Origin: Azomonas tarimensis
GTDB lineage: Bacteria; Pseudomonadota; Gammaproteobacteria; Pseudomonadales; Pseudomonadaceae
Direction of reading: 5' to 3'
Length of the DNA: 64,000 nt
Assembly: GCF_042648805.1 (NCBI RefSeq)
Contig: NZ_JBHRXZ010000003.1
Location: 118,670-182,669 of the forward strand
Below, piece by piece: positions 42,672 to 52,189 of the stretch. Position numbers and translations under genes: made by a program. The stretch's first letter is position 1, and the number at the start of each line of letters is the position of its first letter. Below the pieces are notes generated by a model. It made no database searches, had not been told where the DNA came from, and saw only the letters and a program-made list of their open reading frames with translations.

Positions 42672-43847
42672 TCATCCATTGTGCTTGGGGATGCCGGGCC
42701 GCCCGGCCAGCATTGCGCGCAAGGCCTCGCCCAGGGGGACCGGAGGCTTGCCTGAGAGAATGCGCAGCTTGTCGGCGAGCCTGAGGTCCCCGGCGTAGAA
42801 ACGCTGGATGAGCCCCTCGGGAAGGCCGTAGAAGCGTTGCATCACCTGCCAGCGTTGTTCGGGCCGGCCAGCGAGAAACAGCATGCGATTGAGCAGCCGG
42901 AAGTAGCCCTGGCGCTTCCATTCCTGGTGCAGCCGCCGTTCGACGAGCTCGGCCAGCGCGCCGGCCTCCATTTCCTCCAGGCCGGCGATCTGCTCGGCCA
43001 GACGCACCGCGTGGGGCAGCGAATAACCGGTGGTGGCGTGGAACAGGCCGGCGGCGAGACCACTGCGTGGCTGCCCGCCATGGCTGCGACAATATGCTTC
43101 CAGGTCGCCGGACAAGGTGATCGGCAGCACGCCCTGCTCTTCGCGCAGCACCTCGCTGACGTGCCAGCCCTGCTGTTTGACGTAATCGCGTATGTGGTCG
43201 CGCAGGGTTTCGCTCGAAAGCTGGTCGCCGTCGGCATAGTAGGTGTCTTCGACCAGCAGTCGGTTGGCAGAGAAGGGCAACAGGTAGACGAACCGATAGC
43301 CCTCATGCTGGGCGACACTGGCATCCATCAGTACCGGCCCCACGAGGCCATGGGGCTCATCCAGGCGCAGCTCCTGGCCGAGAAACTTCTGGTAGCCCAA
43401 CTGCAGGTGCGGACTCGGCCTGGGGCCACGGCCATCGATCACCGCTTTGGCGCGCAGCACCCGGCCGTCGGCCAGGGTGACCTGGCGCGGGGCCAGCGCC
43501 ACCACCCGGCTGTCGAGCCAGACCCGCTCGCCCAGCCGCTTGCGCAACTGGCTGTCGAAGCGCTCGGAGGTGATGCTGGCGTAACCGCTGTGCAATTGCC
43601 GGCGCAGGGTCGGGAAGATCACCTCGTAGTGCGGCCAGCGATGCGCCACAAGCGGGTTGATCCAGTTGTGCTGGGCCTGGCTCAGGTCATGCTCGTGGAA
43701 GGACCAGGTGTGGTTGCCGCCAAGGCTCGTACCTTGTTCCAGCAGCAGCAGGCGCAATGGCCGTGCCCGTTCTGCCAGGCGCCAGGCAATCAGGCCATTG
43801 GCCAGGCCGCCACCGACGAGAATCAGGTCATAGCTTTCAGGCCGCAT
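42672..43847 (-). CDS. crtY: lycopene beta-cyclase
   Basis: The 391-aa FAD-dependent cyclase forms the two beta-rings of beta-carotene. LILVGGGLANGLIAWRL starts the Rossmann fold, VIDGRGPRPS lies near 137, FVYLLPFSANRLLVEDTYY near 190, and GLFHATTGYSLPHAVR in the final third. The length fits the proteobacterial CrtY family. It begins 11 bases inside the end of crtX and ends 10 bases before crtI. Confidence 0.97.
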   Translation of the reverse strand: MRPESYDLILVGGGLANGLIAWRLAERARPLRLLLLEQGTSLGGNHTWSFHEHDLSQAQHNWINPLVAHRWPHYEVIFPTLRRQLHSGYASITSERFDSQLRKRLGERVWLDSRVVALAPRQVTLADGRVLRAKAVIDGRGPRPSPHLQLGYQKFLGQELRLDEPHGLVGPVLMDASVAQHEGYRFVYLLPFSANRLLVEDTYYADGDQLSSETLRDHIRDYVKQQGWHVSEVLREEQGVLPITLSGDLEAYCRSHGGQPRSGLAAGLFHATTGYSLPHAVRLAEQIAGLEEMEAGALAELVERRLHQEWKRQGYFRLLNRMLFLAGRPEQRWQVMQRFYGLPEGLIQRFYAGDLRLADKLRILSGKPPVPLGEALRAMLAGRPGIPKHNG

Positions 43848-45123
43848 CGCGTGCCTCCACAGGCCTGCCGGTGCTCAGCACCGCCTCGATCACAGCGGCG
43901 GCGCGCATGATGCCCCCGGCCTGGCTGACCTCCTGGCCCAGCGCAGCGGCGCGCGAGGCGAACTGCGGTTCGTCGAGCAACCGGCGCAGCGACCGTACGA
44001 GGATGGCCCGGCTGGCCAGCGCGGGCAGGGCGCGCAGGCCGACGCCATGATGCACGACCCGAGCCGCCACCCCCGGCTGGTCGAAGGCGATCGGCAGCGC
44101 CAGCATGGGCGTACCGGCGACCAGCGCGTCCATCACGGTGTTCAGACCGGCATGGGTAATGGTCAGGTCGGCCATGGCCAGGGCGGTCTGCTGCGGGGCG
44201 AAGTCGGTGACCCAGGTGGCCCCCTCGTCTTCCAGGCGCCGTGCCTGGCTACCGTCCAGCCTGCCGCAGTGGGCCACCAGCAGTTGCAGATCCAGCGTCC
44301 GGCAGGCACGGGCGATCTTGCGGAACAGCCTGAAACGTCCACCCTGAAGGGTGCCCAGCGAAGCAAATACCAGTGGCCGGCCCGAGCGCGGAAGGTCCAG
44401 CTCGGCGTGGGGGGCGGTTTCGGCTGGGCGCAGCGGACCGAGGGCATGGAAGTGGGCCGGTACCTCGGCGCGGGGAAAGTCGAAACCAGGCACCGTCTGG
44501 CTGATCTGCGCGTAGGGTGACAGACACTGGTGCAGCGCCTGGCGGGGCGGCAGTCCGAGCGCGTCGGCATGGGCGGCGATGACCCGGGCATGGGGGGCCA
44601 TGAGGCGGTCGTAGACCTGGCTACTGCCCCGGTTGAGCTGCTCGCCGAAGGGGGCGTCGGCGTAACCCCAGGGCATGACTGGCAGAGGCAGGCGCGGTTC
44701 GCGGTTGATCGGAAGGGCGCAGGCCACCGACACCCAGGGCAGCTCCAGCGCTTCGCCAAGCAGTCCGCCGGCCGCTTCCATCTGGTCGGCGATCAATGCA
44801 TCGACCCCCAGCGCACGCAGCGCCGCCGGGCCTTCACGGCAGAGCATGTCGGTGCCATGGGCAAGATCCAGGATCACCCTACGCAGGCCGAGCGGGTCGC
44901 CAGGGCGCGCGGCGCGGGCGACGATACCCGCCAGCGATCCCGGTGGATGGCTCCCTTTGCCCACGGCAGCGAAACCGATGCGCGGGTCGTCCAGGTAGCT
45001 CGAGCAGTCGGCCTGCTGCACGAAGGTCACCCGGTGGCCTTGATCGACCAGTCGGCCGGCGAGCGCCTGGAGCGCCCGGAAATGACTGGCGAAAGGCGGC
45101 GAGATGACGGCGATATGAGCCAT
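43837..45123 (-). CDS. crtX: zeaxanthin glucosyltransferase
   Basis: The 428-aa GT-B glycosyltransferase should attach glucose from UDP-glucose to the zeaxanthin hydroxyls. The N-terminus MAHIAVISPPFASHFRAL is typical of CrtX, and the C-terminal nucleotide-sugar motif is seen as DFAPQQTALAMADLTITHAG and FDQPGVAARV. The ATG at 45123 was chosen; the frame reads back to 45231 through the idi end. It lies 4 bases after idi. Its presence suggests that the end product is zeaxanthin mono- or diglucoside. Confidence 0.95.
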   Translation of the reverse strand: MAHIAVISPPFASHFRALQALAGRLVDQGHRVTFVQQADCSSYLDDPRIGFAAVGKGSHPPGSLAGIVARAARPGDPLGLRRVILDLAHGTDMLCREGPAALRALGVDALIADQMEAAGGLLGEALELPWVSVACALPINREPRLPLPVMPWGYADAPFGEQLNRGSSQVYDRLMAPHARVIAAHADALGLPPRQALHQCLSPYAQISQTVPGFDFPRAEVPAHFHALGPLRPAETAPHAELDLPRSGRPLVFASLGTLQGGRFRLFRKIARACRTLDLQLLVAHCGRLDGSQARRLEDEGATWVTDFAPQQTALAMADLTITHAGLNTVMDALVAGTPMLALPIAFDQPGVAARVVHHGVGLRALPALASRAILVRSLRRLLDEPQFASRAAALGQEVSQAGGIMRAAAVIEAVLSTGRPVEARDAA

Positions 45124-45127
45124 TGCC

Positions 45128-46174
45128 CTAGCCGAGTCCGCTGCCCGTCGGCCGCAGGGGGGCCTGGCGCAGCGCCTCCAGATCGCGTGACCCGGTGCAG
45201 AAACAGGCGACCCGCAGCTGTTCGATGACAATCTCGAAATGGGCGATCACTGCCTCCGTCGAGGTCAGCGCGCCGGGCAGCGCGGCCGCGGCCTGACCGG
45301 CCAGTTGGGCGCCGAGGCGGATGGCCTTGGCCGCGTCGACGCCGTCACGCACGCCGCCTGAGGCGATCAGCGGGGTGTCGGGACAGGCGCGGCGAACCTC
45401 CGCCAGCGCCTGGGCAGTACTGATGCCCCAGTTGGCGAAGGCCATGGCGACCTGGCGCTGGGCGAGGGTACGCGCCCGCTGTGCTTCGACCACCGCCCAA
45501 CTGGTGCCTCCCGAGCCCGCTACATCAATCACCGCGACGCCAGCATCCACCAGCCGCCGGGCCACGGCCGCGCTGATACCGGCGCCCACCTCCTTGGCTA
45601 CCAGCGGCACGCCGAGATCCCTTGCCAGCGCCTCCAGGGCATCGAGAACGCCGCGCCAGTTGCGGTCGCCGCCGGGCTGCACGGCTTCCTGCAGGGGGTT
45701 GAGGTGAACGATCAGGGCGTCGGCCTCGAGCATGTCCACCAGCCGTCGGGCCTGGTCGCGACCAACGCCGGCGATCAGCTGAGCGCCGCCGATGTTGCCC
45801 ATCAGTGGAATGCCGGGTGCCAGTTGGCGCAACTGGCGAGTCAGTCCGTGATCGACCCCGGCCTCCAGCGCGACCCGCTGGGAGCCGACGCCCAGGGCAA
45901 TGCCCAGCGCCTGGGCGGCTTCGGCCAGGTGCTGGTTGATTCGCGCGGCGCGCTCGGTGCCTCCGGTCATCGAGCTGATGAGGAGCGGTGCGCGCAGGTG
46001 CCGGCCGAGAAATGCCTGCCCGAGATCGATTTCGTCCAGATGCAACTCCGGCAGGGCGCAATGCTCGAAGGCAAGGGTGGCGAAGCCGTTTTCGCCTCGC
46101 CGCGTATTTCCGGCCGGGTCTAGAACGATGTTGAGGTGGTCGTTCTTGCGCGCCGCGAGGTGATCTTCGGCCAT
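45128..46174 (-). CDS. fni: type 2 isopentenyl-diphosphate delta-isomerase
   Basis: The 348-aa FMN/NADPH-dependent isomerase interconverts IPP and DMAPP. Typical strings are RKNDHLNIVL (about 9-18), ISSMTGGTERAARIN (about 67-81), NIGGAQL, VKEVGAGIS-like VAKEVGAGISA and SGGVRDGVDAAKAIRLGA. AAGGAAA precedes the ATG. It is first in the minus-strand crt operon. Its divergent partner is crtE, with a 119-base region between the starts. Confidence 0.96.
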   Translation of the reverse strand: MAEDHLAARKNDHLNIVLDPAGNTRRGENGFATLAFEHCALPELHLDEIDLGQAFLGRHLRAPLLISSMTGGTERAARINQHLAEAAQALGIALGVGSQRVALEAGVDHGLTRQLRQLAPGIPLMGNIGGAQLIAGVGRDQARRLVDMLEADALIVHLNPLQEAVQPGGDRNWRGVLDALEALARDLGVPLVAKEVGAGISAAVARRLVDAGVAVIDVAGSGGTSWAVVEAQRARTLAQRQVAMAFANWGISTAQALAEVRRACPDTPLIASGGVRDGVDAAKAIRLGAQLAGQAAAALPGALTSTEAVIAHFEIVIEQLRVACFCTGSRDLEALRQAPLRPTGSGLG

Positions 46175-46230
46175 GGCAATTTCCTTATCCGCGATTGATT
46201 GTTGCGTTGGTTCTTATACGGTTTTACCGT

Positions 46231-46251
46231 CTTGTACTACTTGTGTACAAG
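46231..46251. promoter_or_regulatory. inverted repeat in the divergent idi/crtE control region
   Basis: CTTGTAC (46231-46237), a seven-base spacer and GTACAAG (46245-46251) form a perfect 7-7-7 inverted repeat. It lies 56 bases before the idi start and 42 bases before crtE. TTGTAC-containing operators are reported for MerR-type light regulators (LitR/CarH) of carotenoid genes; assignment here is inference. No such regulator gene is inside the window. Confidence 0.55.
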
Positions 46252-46293
46252 GCATCCGGCACCGTTTTCGGGAAACAGGAGCACTCTCGACCC

Positions 46294-47196
46294 ATGGGAA
46301 CCTCAATAGTGCCGCCCCCGCAGGAAAGCTTTTCCCATGATCTGGTCGGCTTACGCCAGCGCATCGACCAGCGCCTGGCAGCCCTGCTGCCGGTTCCGGG
46401 GGGGGAGAGCGACCTGATTGGGGCGGCGATGGTTGCGGCTGCGCTGTCTCCAGGCAAACGGGTGCGACCGATGCTGCTGGTCCTGGCCGCTAGGGAGCTG
46501 GGCGCGCCGGAACGGTCAGCGCTGGATCTTGGTTGCGCCCTGGAAATGGTCCATGCCGCCTCGCTGGTCCTCGACGACATGCCTTGCATGGATGACGCCC
46601 GGCTGCGGCGTGGCGAGCCGACCATCCATGTGCGTTATGGCCAGGACGTCGCCGTGCTGGCCGTGGTAGGGCTGCTCAGCCAGGCGTTCAAGGTCGTGGC
46701 GCTGGCGCCCGGTCTTCCCCCTGCAGTGCGCCCCCGGCTGGTTGCCTTGCTTGGCGATGCCGTGGGCGAGCAGGGGCTGGTACGTGGCCAGTTCGAGGAC
46801 CTGCATGCCGGGTGCGGACCGCGTGAGGCCAGCGAGGTGACGGGGACCAATCAGCTGAAGACCGGCGCGCTGTTTGGCGCCGCACTGGAAATGGCGGCCC
46901 TGGCGGCGAGTGCCAGCGAGTCGGTGCTAGCCGCGCTGCGTGACATGGCGATGGAGTTGGGACAGGCCTTTCAGTTGTACGACGATCTCTGCGATGGCGA
47001 ACCGGACGCCGATCCTGGCAAGGATCAGGGCAAGGATACCGGCAAGGCGACGCTCGTCGCGCTGCTTGGCGCAGAGGCGGCACGGCATCGGCTGCGACAG
47101 CATGTGCAGCGAGTCGAAAACCTTTTGGAAGCGGTGTATGGCCCCGAAAGCGGGCTGTTGTATTTGTTGGGCACGCTTTTTCCAAGGGTGGGCTAG
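46294..47196 (+). CDS. crtE: geranylgeranyl diphosphate synthase
   Basis: The 300-aa prenyl synthase makes GGPP from FPP or DMAPP plus IPP. The first Asp-rich motif is DDMPCMDD (about 96-103) with LRRGEPTIH just after it. The second motif is QLYDDLCDGEPD (about 227). GKRVRPMLLVLAARELG lies near 52. The ATG at 46294 was chosen; the frame is open to 46195, but the extra 33 codons cover the divergent control region. Unlike the Pantoea cluster it is transcribed opposite to idi-crtXYIB. Confidence 0.95.
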   Translation: MGTSIVPPPQESFSHDLVGLRQRIDQRLAALLPVPGGESDLIGAAMVAAALSPGKRVRPMLLVLAARELGAPERSALDLGCALEMVHAASLVLDDMPCMDDARLRRGEPTIHVRYGQDVAVLAVVGLLSQAFKVVALAPGLPPAVRPRLVALLGDAVGEQGLVRGQFEDLHAGCGPREASEVTGTNQLKTGALFGAALEMAALAASASESVLAALRDMAMELGQAFQLYDDLCDGEPDADPGKDQGKDTGKATLVALLGAEAARHRLRQHVQRVENLLEAVYGPESGLLYLLGTLFPRVG

Positions 47197-47255
47197 AGTG
47201 GTGGCAGGTTGCAGGCGAGGCGCTGGCCTGGATGGCTGCCTGATCCTGTGCTGCG

Positions 47256-47705
47256 TCAGCCAAATATCTTTCCAAGCATGCGGCTGACGAAACCCTGGTC
47301 CAGACTTTTCTTGACGACCGGAGCGTAGTGCTGGTCTTCGCGCTTGATATGGTTGATCAGCCAGAGACCGATATCCACACGGATTTCCCGCGCCAGTTTC
47401 ATCGGATCAGAGCCACTGTTGAGCTTGTCCAGATAGCCTTCGGCGCGTTCGGCGAAGGTCGCATGGATCTTGCGGTGGGCCTCCAGCATCGGATACGCCG
47501 CCTGCTCCATGAGCGTTTCCTCGAAGGCGTTGTGCGAGACCGCGTAGTCGATCAGGCCGCGCGCCACCTGAGCAACCTTGTCCGCCTCACCCGATGCGAT
47601 GCAGGCGTCGATTTCGTTGAAATAGTCGAACAGCCGCTTGTGCTGTTCATCGATGATGTCGATCCCCGTTTCGTATTCATCTGACCACTCAATCCTGATA
47701 CCCAT
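47256..47705 (-). CDS. bacteriohemerythrin
   Basis: The 149-aa four-helix protein binds oxygen at a di-iron centre. All seven ligands are in place: H22, H58, E62, H77, H81, H119 and D124. The ATG at 47705 follows GGGAGAG and gives MGIRIEW, a typical start; the frame extends 20 codons further without likeness. It is convergent with crtE, 59 bases apart. The role may be oxygen storage or sensing. Confidence 0.94.
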   Translation of the reverse strand: MGIRIEWSDEYETGIDIIDEQHKRLFDYFNEIDACIASGEADKVAQVARGLIDYAVSHNAFEETLMEQAAYPMLEAHRKIHATFAERAEGYLDKLNSGSDPMKLAREIRVDIGLWLINHIKREDQHYAPVVKKSLDQGFVSRMLGKIFG

Positions 47706-47893
47706 TCGACGCTCTCCCGACGACTCATTACTGACCTGGTAAAACCATATATTACAAAAGGTCATCGATGATGGCCTTATGCCTTGATGGAGGTCAATGG
47801 CCGGTGCTGTCGGGGCGGTAAGGGCGGTCGGGGTTTCATGCCAATGGGCTGGCCGGCTAATATGCAGCCCTCTCCGATTCAGGACGCACCAGC

Positions 47894-48460
<567 letters not shown>

Positions 48461-48531
48461 GTGCGGCGCCGGGGAGCCTTCGATGCGTCCCTGGCTGGCC
48501 GTGATGAGTGCTTTTCTCCCATGAGGGTGTC

Positions 48532-48861
48532 ATGTCAGAAGAAACCAGCAACGCTCGCAGCCTGCTCTACGCCAAGCTGCTCGGCGAAACCGCGGCGATC
48601 AGCTGGCAGGAACTGGAGCCGTTTTTCGCCCGTGGCGCCACCCTGCGGGTCGCCAGCGACCTGAATCTGGTCGAAGTGGCGACCGCCGTGTCACTGGACG
48701 AAAAGGCGCAGGTAGCCGGCTGGCTCAGCGCTGGCGGCCTGGGCAAGCTCGAAGCGGAACAGGCGCAGGAGTGGATCGCCTGCGATGCCGGTCTCTGGGC
48801 TGTCGTGGTCGCGCCCTGGGTGTTGGTGCAGGAGCGCCAGCGTCCTTCCGCGGAGGGTTGA
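48532..48861 (+). CDS. DUF2288 family protein
   Basis: The 109-aa cytosolic protein matches the DUF2288 family: LLGETAAISWQELEPFFARG near the N-terminus, then VASDLNLVEVATAVSLD and ACDAGLWAVVVAPWVLVQER near the end. The family has no assigned function. The ATG at 48532 is preceded by GAGGGTG; an in-frame ATG at 48508 has a poor site. It follows dcd by 71 bases on the same strand and may share its transcript. Confidence 0.85.
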   Translation: MSEETSNARSLLYAKLLGETAAISWQELEPFFARGATLRVASDLNLVEVATAVSLDEKAQVAGWLSAGGLGKLEAEQAQEWIACDAGLWAVVVAPWVLVQERQRPSAEG

Positions 48862-49033
48862 AGCGGGGCGCTCGATGAGCCCGCCAATCTGAGTCCGCCG
48901 CCGCCTCCGTGTGGCGGAAAACCGTCTTTCCGGCCCGCATCCTGGGCCGTTTCCGCTTCAGACACCTCCCGATTTTTTGACGCCTGGCGTCTCTGATACA
49001 AATTTATCCTTACAAATCAGCTGTCTACGCAGA

Positions 49034-49049
49034 TGGCATGGGCTTTGCT
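49034..49049 (+). promoter_or_regulatory. sigma-54 promoter of flgBCDE
   Basis: TGGCAT-GGGCT-TTGCT gives GG at 49035 and GC at 49047 with exactly ten bases between, as required for RpoN. It is 36 bases before the flgB start. Further upstream, CCGATTTTTTGACG (48969-48982) resembles the FleQ-site core and may be the activator site (low certainty). Confidence 0.85.
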
Positions 49050-49084
49050 CTGCTGATTCCAGGCAGTTTTCCGAGGTCAGGATC

Positions 49085-49483
49085 ATGAGCATCAGCTTCG
49101 ACAAGGCATTGGGCGTCCATGAGCGGGCGTTGGGCTTTCGTGCACAGCGGGCAGAGGTGCTGGCAAACAACATCGCCAATGCCGACACGCCGAACTACAA
49201 GGCGCGGGACCTGGATTTCTCCGCCGTGCTGGCCGCCGAACAAGGCAAAGGCGGTTTCGGCATGGCGCGGACCAGCGAGCGGCACATTGCCGCCGCCGGC
49301 GTCGAGCTGGCCGACCCGGGGCTGCGTTTCCGTAATCCGGCCCATGCCGCGCTTGATCAGAACACCGTCGACATGCAGGTCGAACAGGCCAACTACGCGC
49401 AGAACGCCATCGATTTCCAGGCCAGCTTCACCCTGCTCAACAGCAAGCTCAAGGGCATCGTCAGCGCCCTGCGCGGCGAATAA
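49085..49483 (+). CDS. flgB: flagellar basal-body rod protein FlgB
   Basis: The 132-aa rod protein forms the proximal rod with FlgC, FlgF and FliE. The rod signature is LANNIANADTPNYKARDLDF near the N-terminus, and the C-terminal VDMQVEQANYAQNAIDFQASFTLL helix is typical. It opens the flgBCDE unit behind a sigma-54 promoter; FlgC starts 15 bases on. The ATG at 49085 was chosen over an upstream frame that runs from 48911 through the promoter. Confidence 0.97.
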   Translation: MSISFDKALGVHERALGFRAQRAEVLANNIANADTPNYKARDLDFSAVLAAEQGKGGFGMARTSERHIAAAGVELADPGLRFRNPAHAALDQNTVDMQVEQANYAQNAIDFQASFTLLNSKLKGIVSALRGE

Positions 49484-49498
49484 CAGGAGGATCGACCC

Positions 49499-49939
49499 AT
49501 GTCGCTCAGCAATGTCTTCAACATCGCCGGTTCCGGCATGAGTGCCCAGAGCACCCGGCTGAACACCATTTCCAGCAACATCGCCAACGCCGAGACGGTG
49601 TCGTCCAGCGTCGATGAGACCTATCGCGCGCGCCATCCGGTCTTTGCCACTGTGCTGCAGCAGGCTCAAGGGGGCGGCGGCTCGCTGTTCGCCGATCACG
49701 ACCAGGCCGGTGCGGGTGTGCAAGTGTTGGGTATCGTCGAAAGCCAGGCCGAACTGCAGGCCCGCTATGAGCCCAACCATCCGGCCGCTGACGACAACGG
49801 CTACGTCTACTACCCCAACGTCAACGTGGTGGAAGAGATGGCCGACATGATCTCGGCAAGTCGCTCGTTCCAGACCAACGCCGAGCTGATGAACACGGCA
49901 AAGACCATGCTGCAGAAGGTGCTGACCCTGGGTCAGTAA
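49499..49939 (+). CDS. flgC: flagellar basal-body rod protein FlgC
   Basis: The 146-aa proximal rod protein shows the rod motif TRLNTISSNIANAETVSSS (about 19-37) and the C-terminal YYPNVNVVEEMADMISASRSFQTNAELMNTAK region. AGGAGGA lies before the ATG. It is followed by flgD after 12 bases. Confidence 0.97.
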   Translation: MSLSNVFNIAGSGMSAQSTRLNTISSNIANAETVSSSVDETYRARHPVFATVLQQAQGGGGSLFADHDQAGAGVQVLGIVESQAELQARYEPNHPAADDNGYVYYPNVNVVEEMADMISASRSFQTNAELMNTAKTMLQKVLTLGQ

Positions 49940-49951
49940 GCGAGACAGACC

Positions 49952-50632
49952 ATGAGCACAAGCGCAATCGGGGCGGGTAGTTCGGTACTCGACCAGTACC
50001 AGATCCAGAGCGACCGCAATGCCAAGGACGGCGAGCTGGGCAAGGATCAGTTCCTGCAGCTGCTGGTCGCCCAGCTGAACAACCAGAATCCGCTCGAGCC
50101 ACAGAGCAACGGCGAGTTCATCGCGCAGCTGGCGCAATTCAGTACCGTCGAGGGGGTGGAGAAGCTCAATTCCAGCGTGCAGTCGATCCTCACCGGCTAC
50201 CAGTCGTCACAGGCGCTGCAGGCCTCGTCGCTGGTCGGGCGCAAGGTGATCGTGCCCACCAGCCAGGCGGTGGTCGACACCAGCCAGACCTTCAGGGCCA
50301 ATACCGTTCTGCCCATCTCCAGCAGCAACGTCTACGTCAATGTCTACGACACCGCCGGGTCTCAGGTCAGCCGCATCAACCTTGGCCAACAGAGCGCCGG
50401 GACCGTCTCCTTCATGTGGGACGGCAAGGACAGCAGCGGTGCCACGCTGCCGCCGGGCACCTACCGCTTCGAGGCGCAAGCGAGCTACGACGAGGAAACC
50501 CAGGCGCTCCATACCCTGCTGCCGGCCAACGTCGACAGCGTCACCCTGGGCCAGAACGGCGGGGAGCTCATGCTCAACCTTGCCGGGATTGGCAGCGTAG
50601 CCTTGTCCCAGGTCCAGATAATCGGTCAGTAA
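49952..50632 (+). CDS. flgD: flagellar hook cap protein FlgD
   Basis: The 226-aa hook assembly scaffold caps the growing hook. The N-terminal KDQFLQLLVAQLNNQNPLEPQSNGEFIAQLAQFS region (about 29-62) is the conserved export and assembly part. The C-terminal half, with VSFMWDGKDSSGATLPPGTY, is the FlgD Ig-like domain. It lies 12 bases after flgC and 32 before flgE. Confidence 0.96.
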   Translation: MSTSAIGAGSSVLDQYQIQSDRNAKDGELGKDQFLQLLVAQLNNQNPLEPQSNGEFIAQLAQFSTVEGVEKLNSSVQSILTGYQSSQALQASSLVGRKVIVPTSQAVVDTSQTFRANTVLPISSSNVYVNVYDTAGSQVSRINLGQQSAGTVSFMWDGKDSSGATLPPGTYRFEAQASYDEETQALHTLLPANVDSVTLGQNGGELMLNLAGIGSVALSQVQIIGQ

Positions 50633-50664
50633 TCCGCCGCGGTATCGGCAAAAGGGAGTATTCC

Positions 50665-52014
50665 ATGTCATTCAATATCGGTCTCAGCGGCATGCGCGCC
50701 GCCAGCAAGGACCTCAACGTGACCGGCAACAACATCGCTAACGCCGGTACCGTGGGCTTCAAGCAGTCACGCGCCGAGTTTGCCGACGTCTATGCCAACT
50801 CGATGGGCTTGGGCGGCATATCCGGTGGCAGCGGTGTGCAGCTGGCGAACGTGTCCCAGCAATTCACCCAGGGCAACATCAACTACACCCAGAACGCCCT
50901 CGATCTGGCGATCAACGGCAGCGGCTTCTTTCAGGTGAGCAACAACGGCGCCGTCAGCTATACCCGTGCCGGTTATTTCGGCCTGGATCGCGACGGCAAC
51001 CTGGTGGACAACTTCGGCAACAACCTGCAGGGCTTCACCGTCAACGCCGACGGCGTGCCGATGGATGTCGTCGGCAACCTTAAGATCCAGACCACCAGCC
51101 AGGCGCCACAGGCGACCAGCCTGGTGACGCAGAACTTCAACCTGGACTCCACCAGCGTGCGGCCGGCTAACGCCGGTAACTTCGACCCCAACGACCCGCT
51201 GTCCTACAGCTCGTCCACTTCGACCAATATCTATGACGAGCAAGGCAATGCCCATGTGATGACCCAGTATTTCGTCATTTCCGAGGACGACCCCAACCAG
51301 TGGCAAATGCATGTCCTGGTCGACGGCCGCAACCCGCAAAGTCCTGGAAGCAATATCGTCGACGGGGTGGATCTGGGGGCTCAGCCGCTGAGCATTCCGC
51401 TGACCTTCACCCCGGAAGGCAAGATGGCTCTGGACGCTGCCGGACCAGTGCCTGGTACCGATGGCGCGGCGTCCTATGACGCGAACGGCGTGCTTAGCCT
51501 CAACGGTTGGCAACCGGCCAAGCAGAACAGCGACGGCACCTGGGCAACGAACAATGCGGCCACCGGCGGCAGTCTGGATTTCCGTCTGGACATCCGCGCC
51601 TCGACGCAGTACGCCAGCAGCTTCGCAGTGAACAGCCTGAGCCAGGACGGTTTCACCACCGGCCAGATGGCGGGTCTGGAGATAGACCCTTCCGGCAGTA
51701 TCTTTGCGCGCTACACCAACGGCCAGACCAAGCTGCAGGGACAGGTGGTGCTGGCCAGCTTTGCCAATGCCCAGGGCCTGATCCCGATTGGCAATAGCCA
51801 GTGGGTGCAGTCCTACGCCTCTGGCGAGCCGGTGCGCAACCCGCCGGGCGTAGGCACCATGGGTAGCCTGCAGGCGGGCGCGCTGGAGGATTCCAACGTG
51901 GACCTGTCGGACCAATTGGTCAATCTCATCGTCGCCCAGCGCAACTACCAGGCCAATGCCAAGACCATCGAGACAGAGAGCGCCATCACCCAGACCATCA
52001 TCAACATGCGTTGA
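50665..52014 (+). CDS. flgE: flagellar hook protein FlgE
   Basis: The 449-aa hook subunit forms the universal joint. The N-terminal MSFNIGLSGMRAASKDLNVTGNNIANAGTVGFKQSRAEF and the C-terminal region SNVDLSDQLVNLIVAQRNYQANAKTIETES form the D0 coiled ends. The middle (about 90-380) is the variable outer domain. The ATG at 50665 follows AAGGGAG; an upstream extension would run into flgD. An intrinsic terminator follows. Confidence 0.97.
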   Translation: MSFNIGLSGMRAASKDLNVTGNNIANAGTVGFKQSRAEFADVYANSMGLGGISGGSGVQLANVSQQFTQGNINYTQNALDLAINGSGFFQVSNNGAVSYTRAGYFGLDRDGNLVDNFGNNLQGFTVNADGVPMDVVGNLKIQTTSQAPQATSLVTQNFNLDSTSVRPANAGNFDPNDPLSYSSSTSTNIYDEQGNAHVMTQYFVISEDDPNQWQMHVLVDGRNPQSPGSNIVDGVDLGAQPLSIPLTFTPEGKMALDAAGPVPGTDGAASYDANGVLSLNGWQPAKQNSDGTWATNNAATGGSLDFRLDIRASTQYASSFAVNSLSQDGFTTGQMAGLEIDPSGSIFARYTNGQTKLQGQVVLASFANAQGLIPIGNSQWVQSYASGEPVRNPPGVGTMGSLQAGALEDSNVDLSDQLVNLIVAQRNYQANAKTIETESAITQTIINMR

Positions 52015-52046
52015 TGACAGGGGCGGCAGACTTCTGCCGCTCTAGG

Positions 52047-52072
52047 CAGGCCCGCTAGCGGGCCTTCTTTTT
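52047..52072 (+). terminator. intrinsic terminator after flgE
   Basis: GGCCCGCT and AGCGGGCC form a perfect 8-bp palindrome (52049-52064), followed by TTCTTTTT. It ends the flgBCDE unit. Confidence 0.88.
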
Positions 52073-52121
52073 GCCCGCTGAAAAATCTTTGAAAACAGTT
52101 GGTTAGAGGTTATTGCGGCAC

Positions 52122-52137
52122 TGGCACAGCGCTTGCA
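52122..52137 (+). promoter_or_regulatory. sigma-54 promoter of flgFGHIJKL
   Basis: TGGCAC-AGCGC-TTGCA gives GG at 52123 and GC at 52135 with ten bases between, a near-perfect RpoN site. It is 52 bases before the flgF TTG. The terminator and this promoter show that flgF starts a second unit. Confidence 0.9.
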
Positions 52138-52189
52138 CATCCTCTGGAGTCATTACAACGAGCGTCAAAGAAGCGCCTCGGAGGTTTCC

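Noticed and set aside
46241..46260. Possible sigma-70 boxes around the crt inverted repeat
   Set aside because: Several weak TTG and TA boxes fit but none with proper spacing for either idi or crtE, so no promoter was called.
46195..46293. Earlier start for crtE including a hydrophobic leader
   Set aside because: It would be translated across the divergent promoter region; no ribosome site, and GGPP synthases are soluble.
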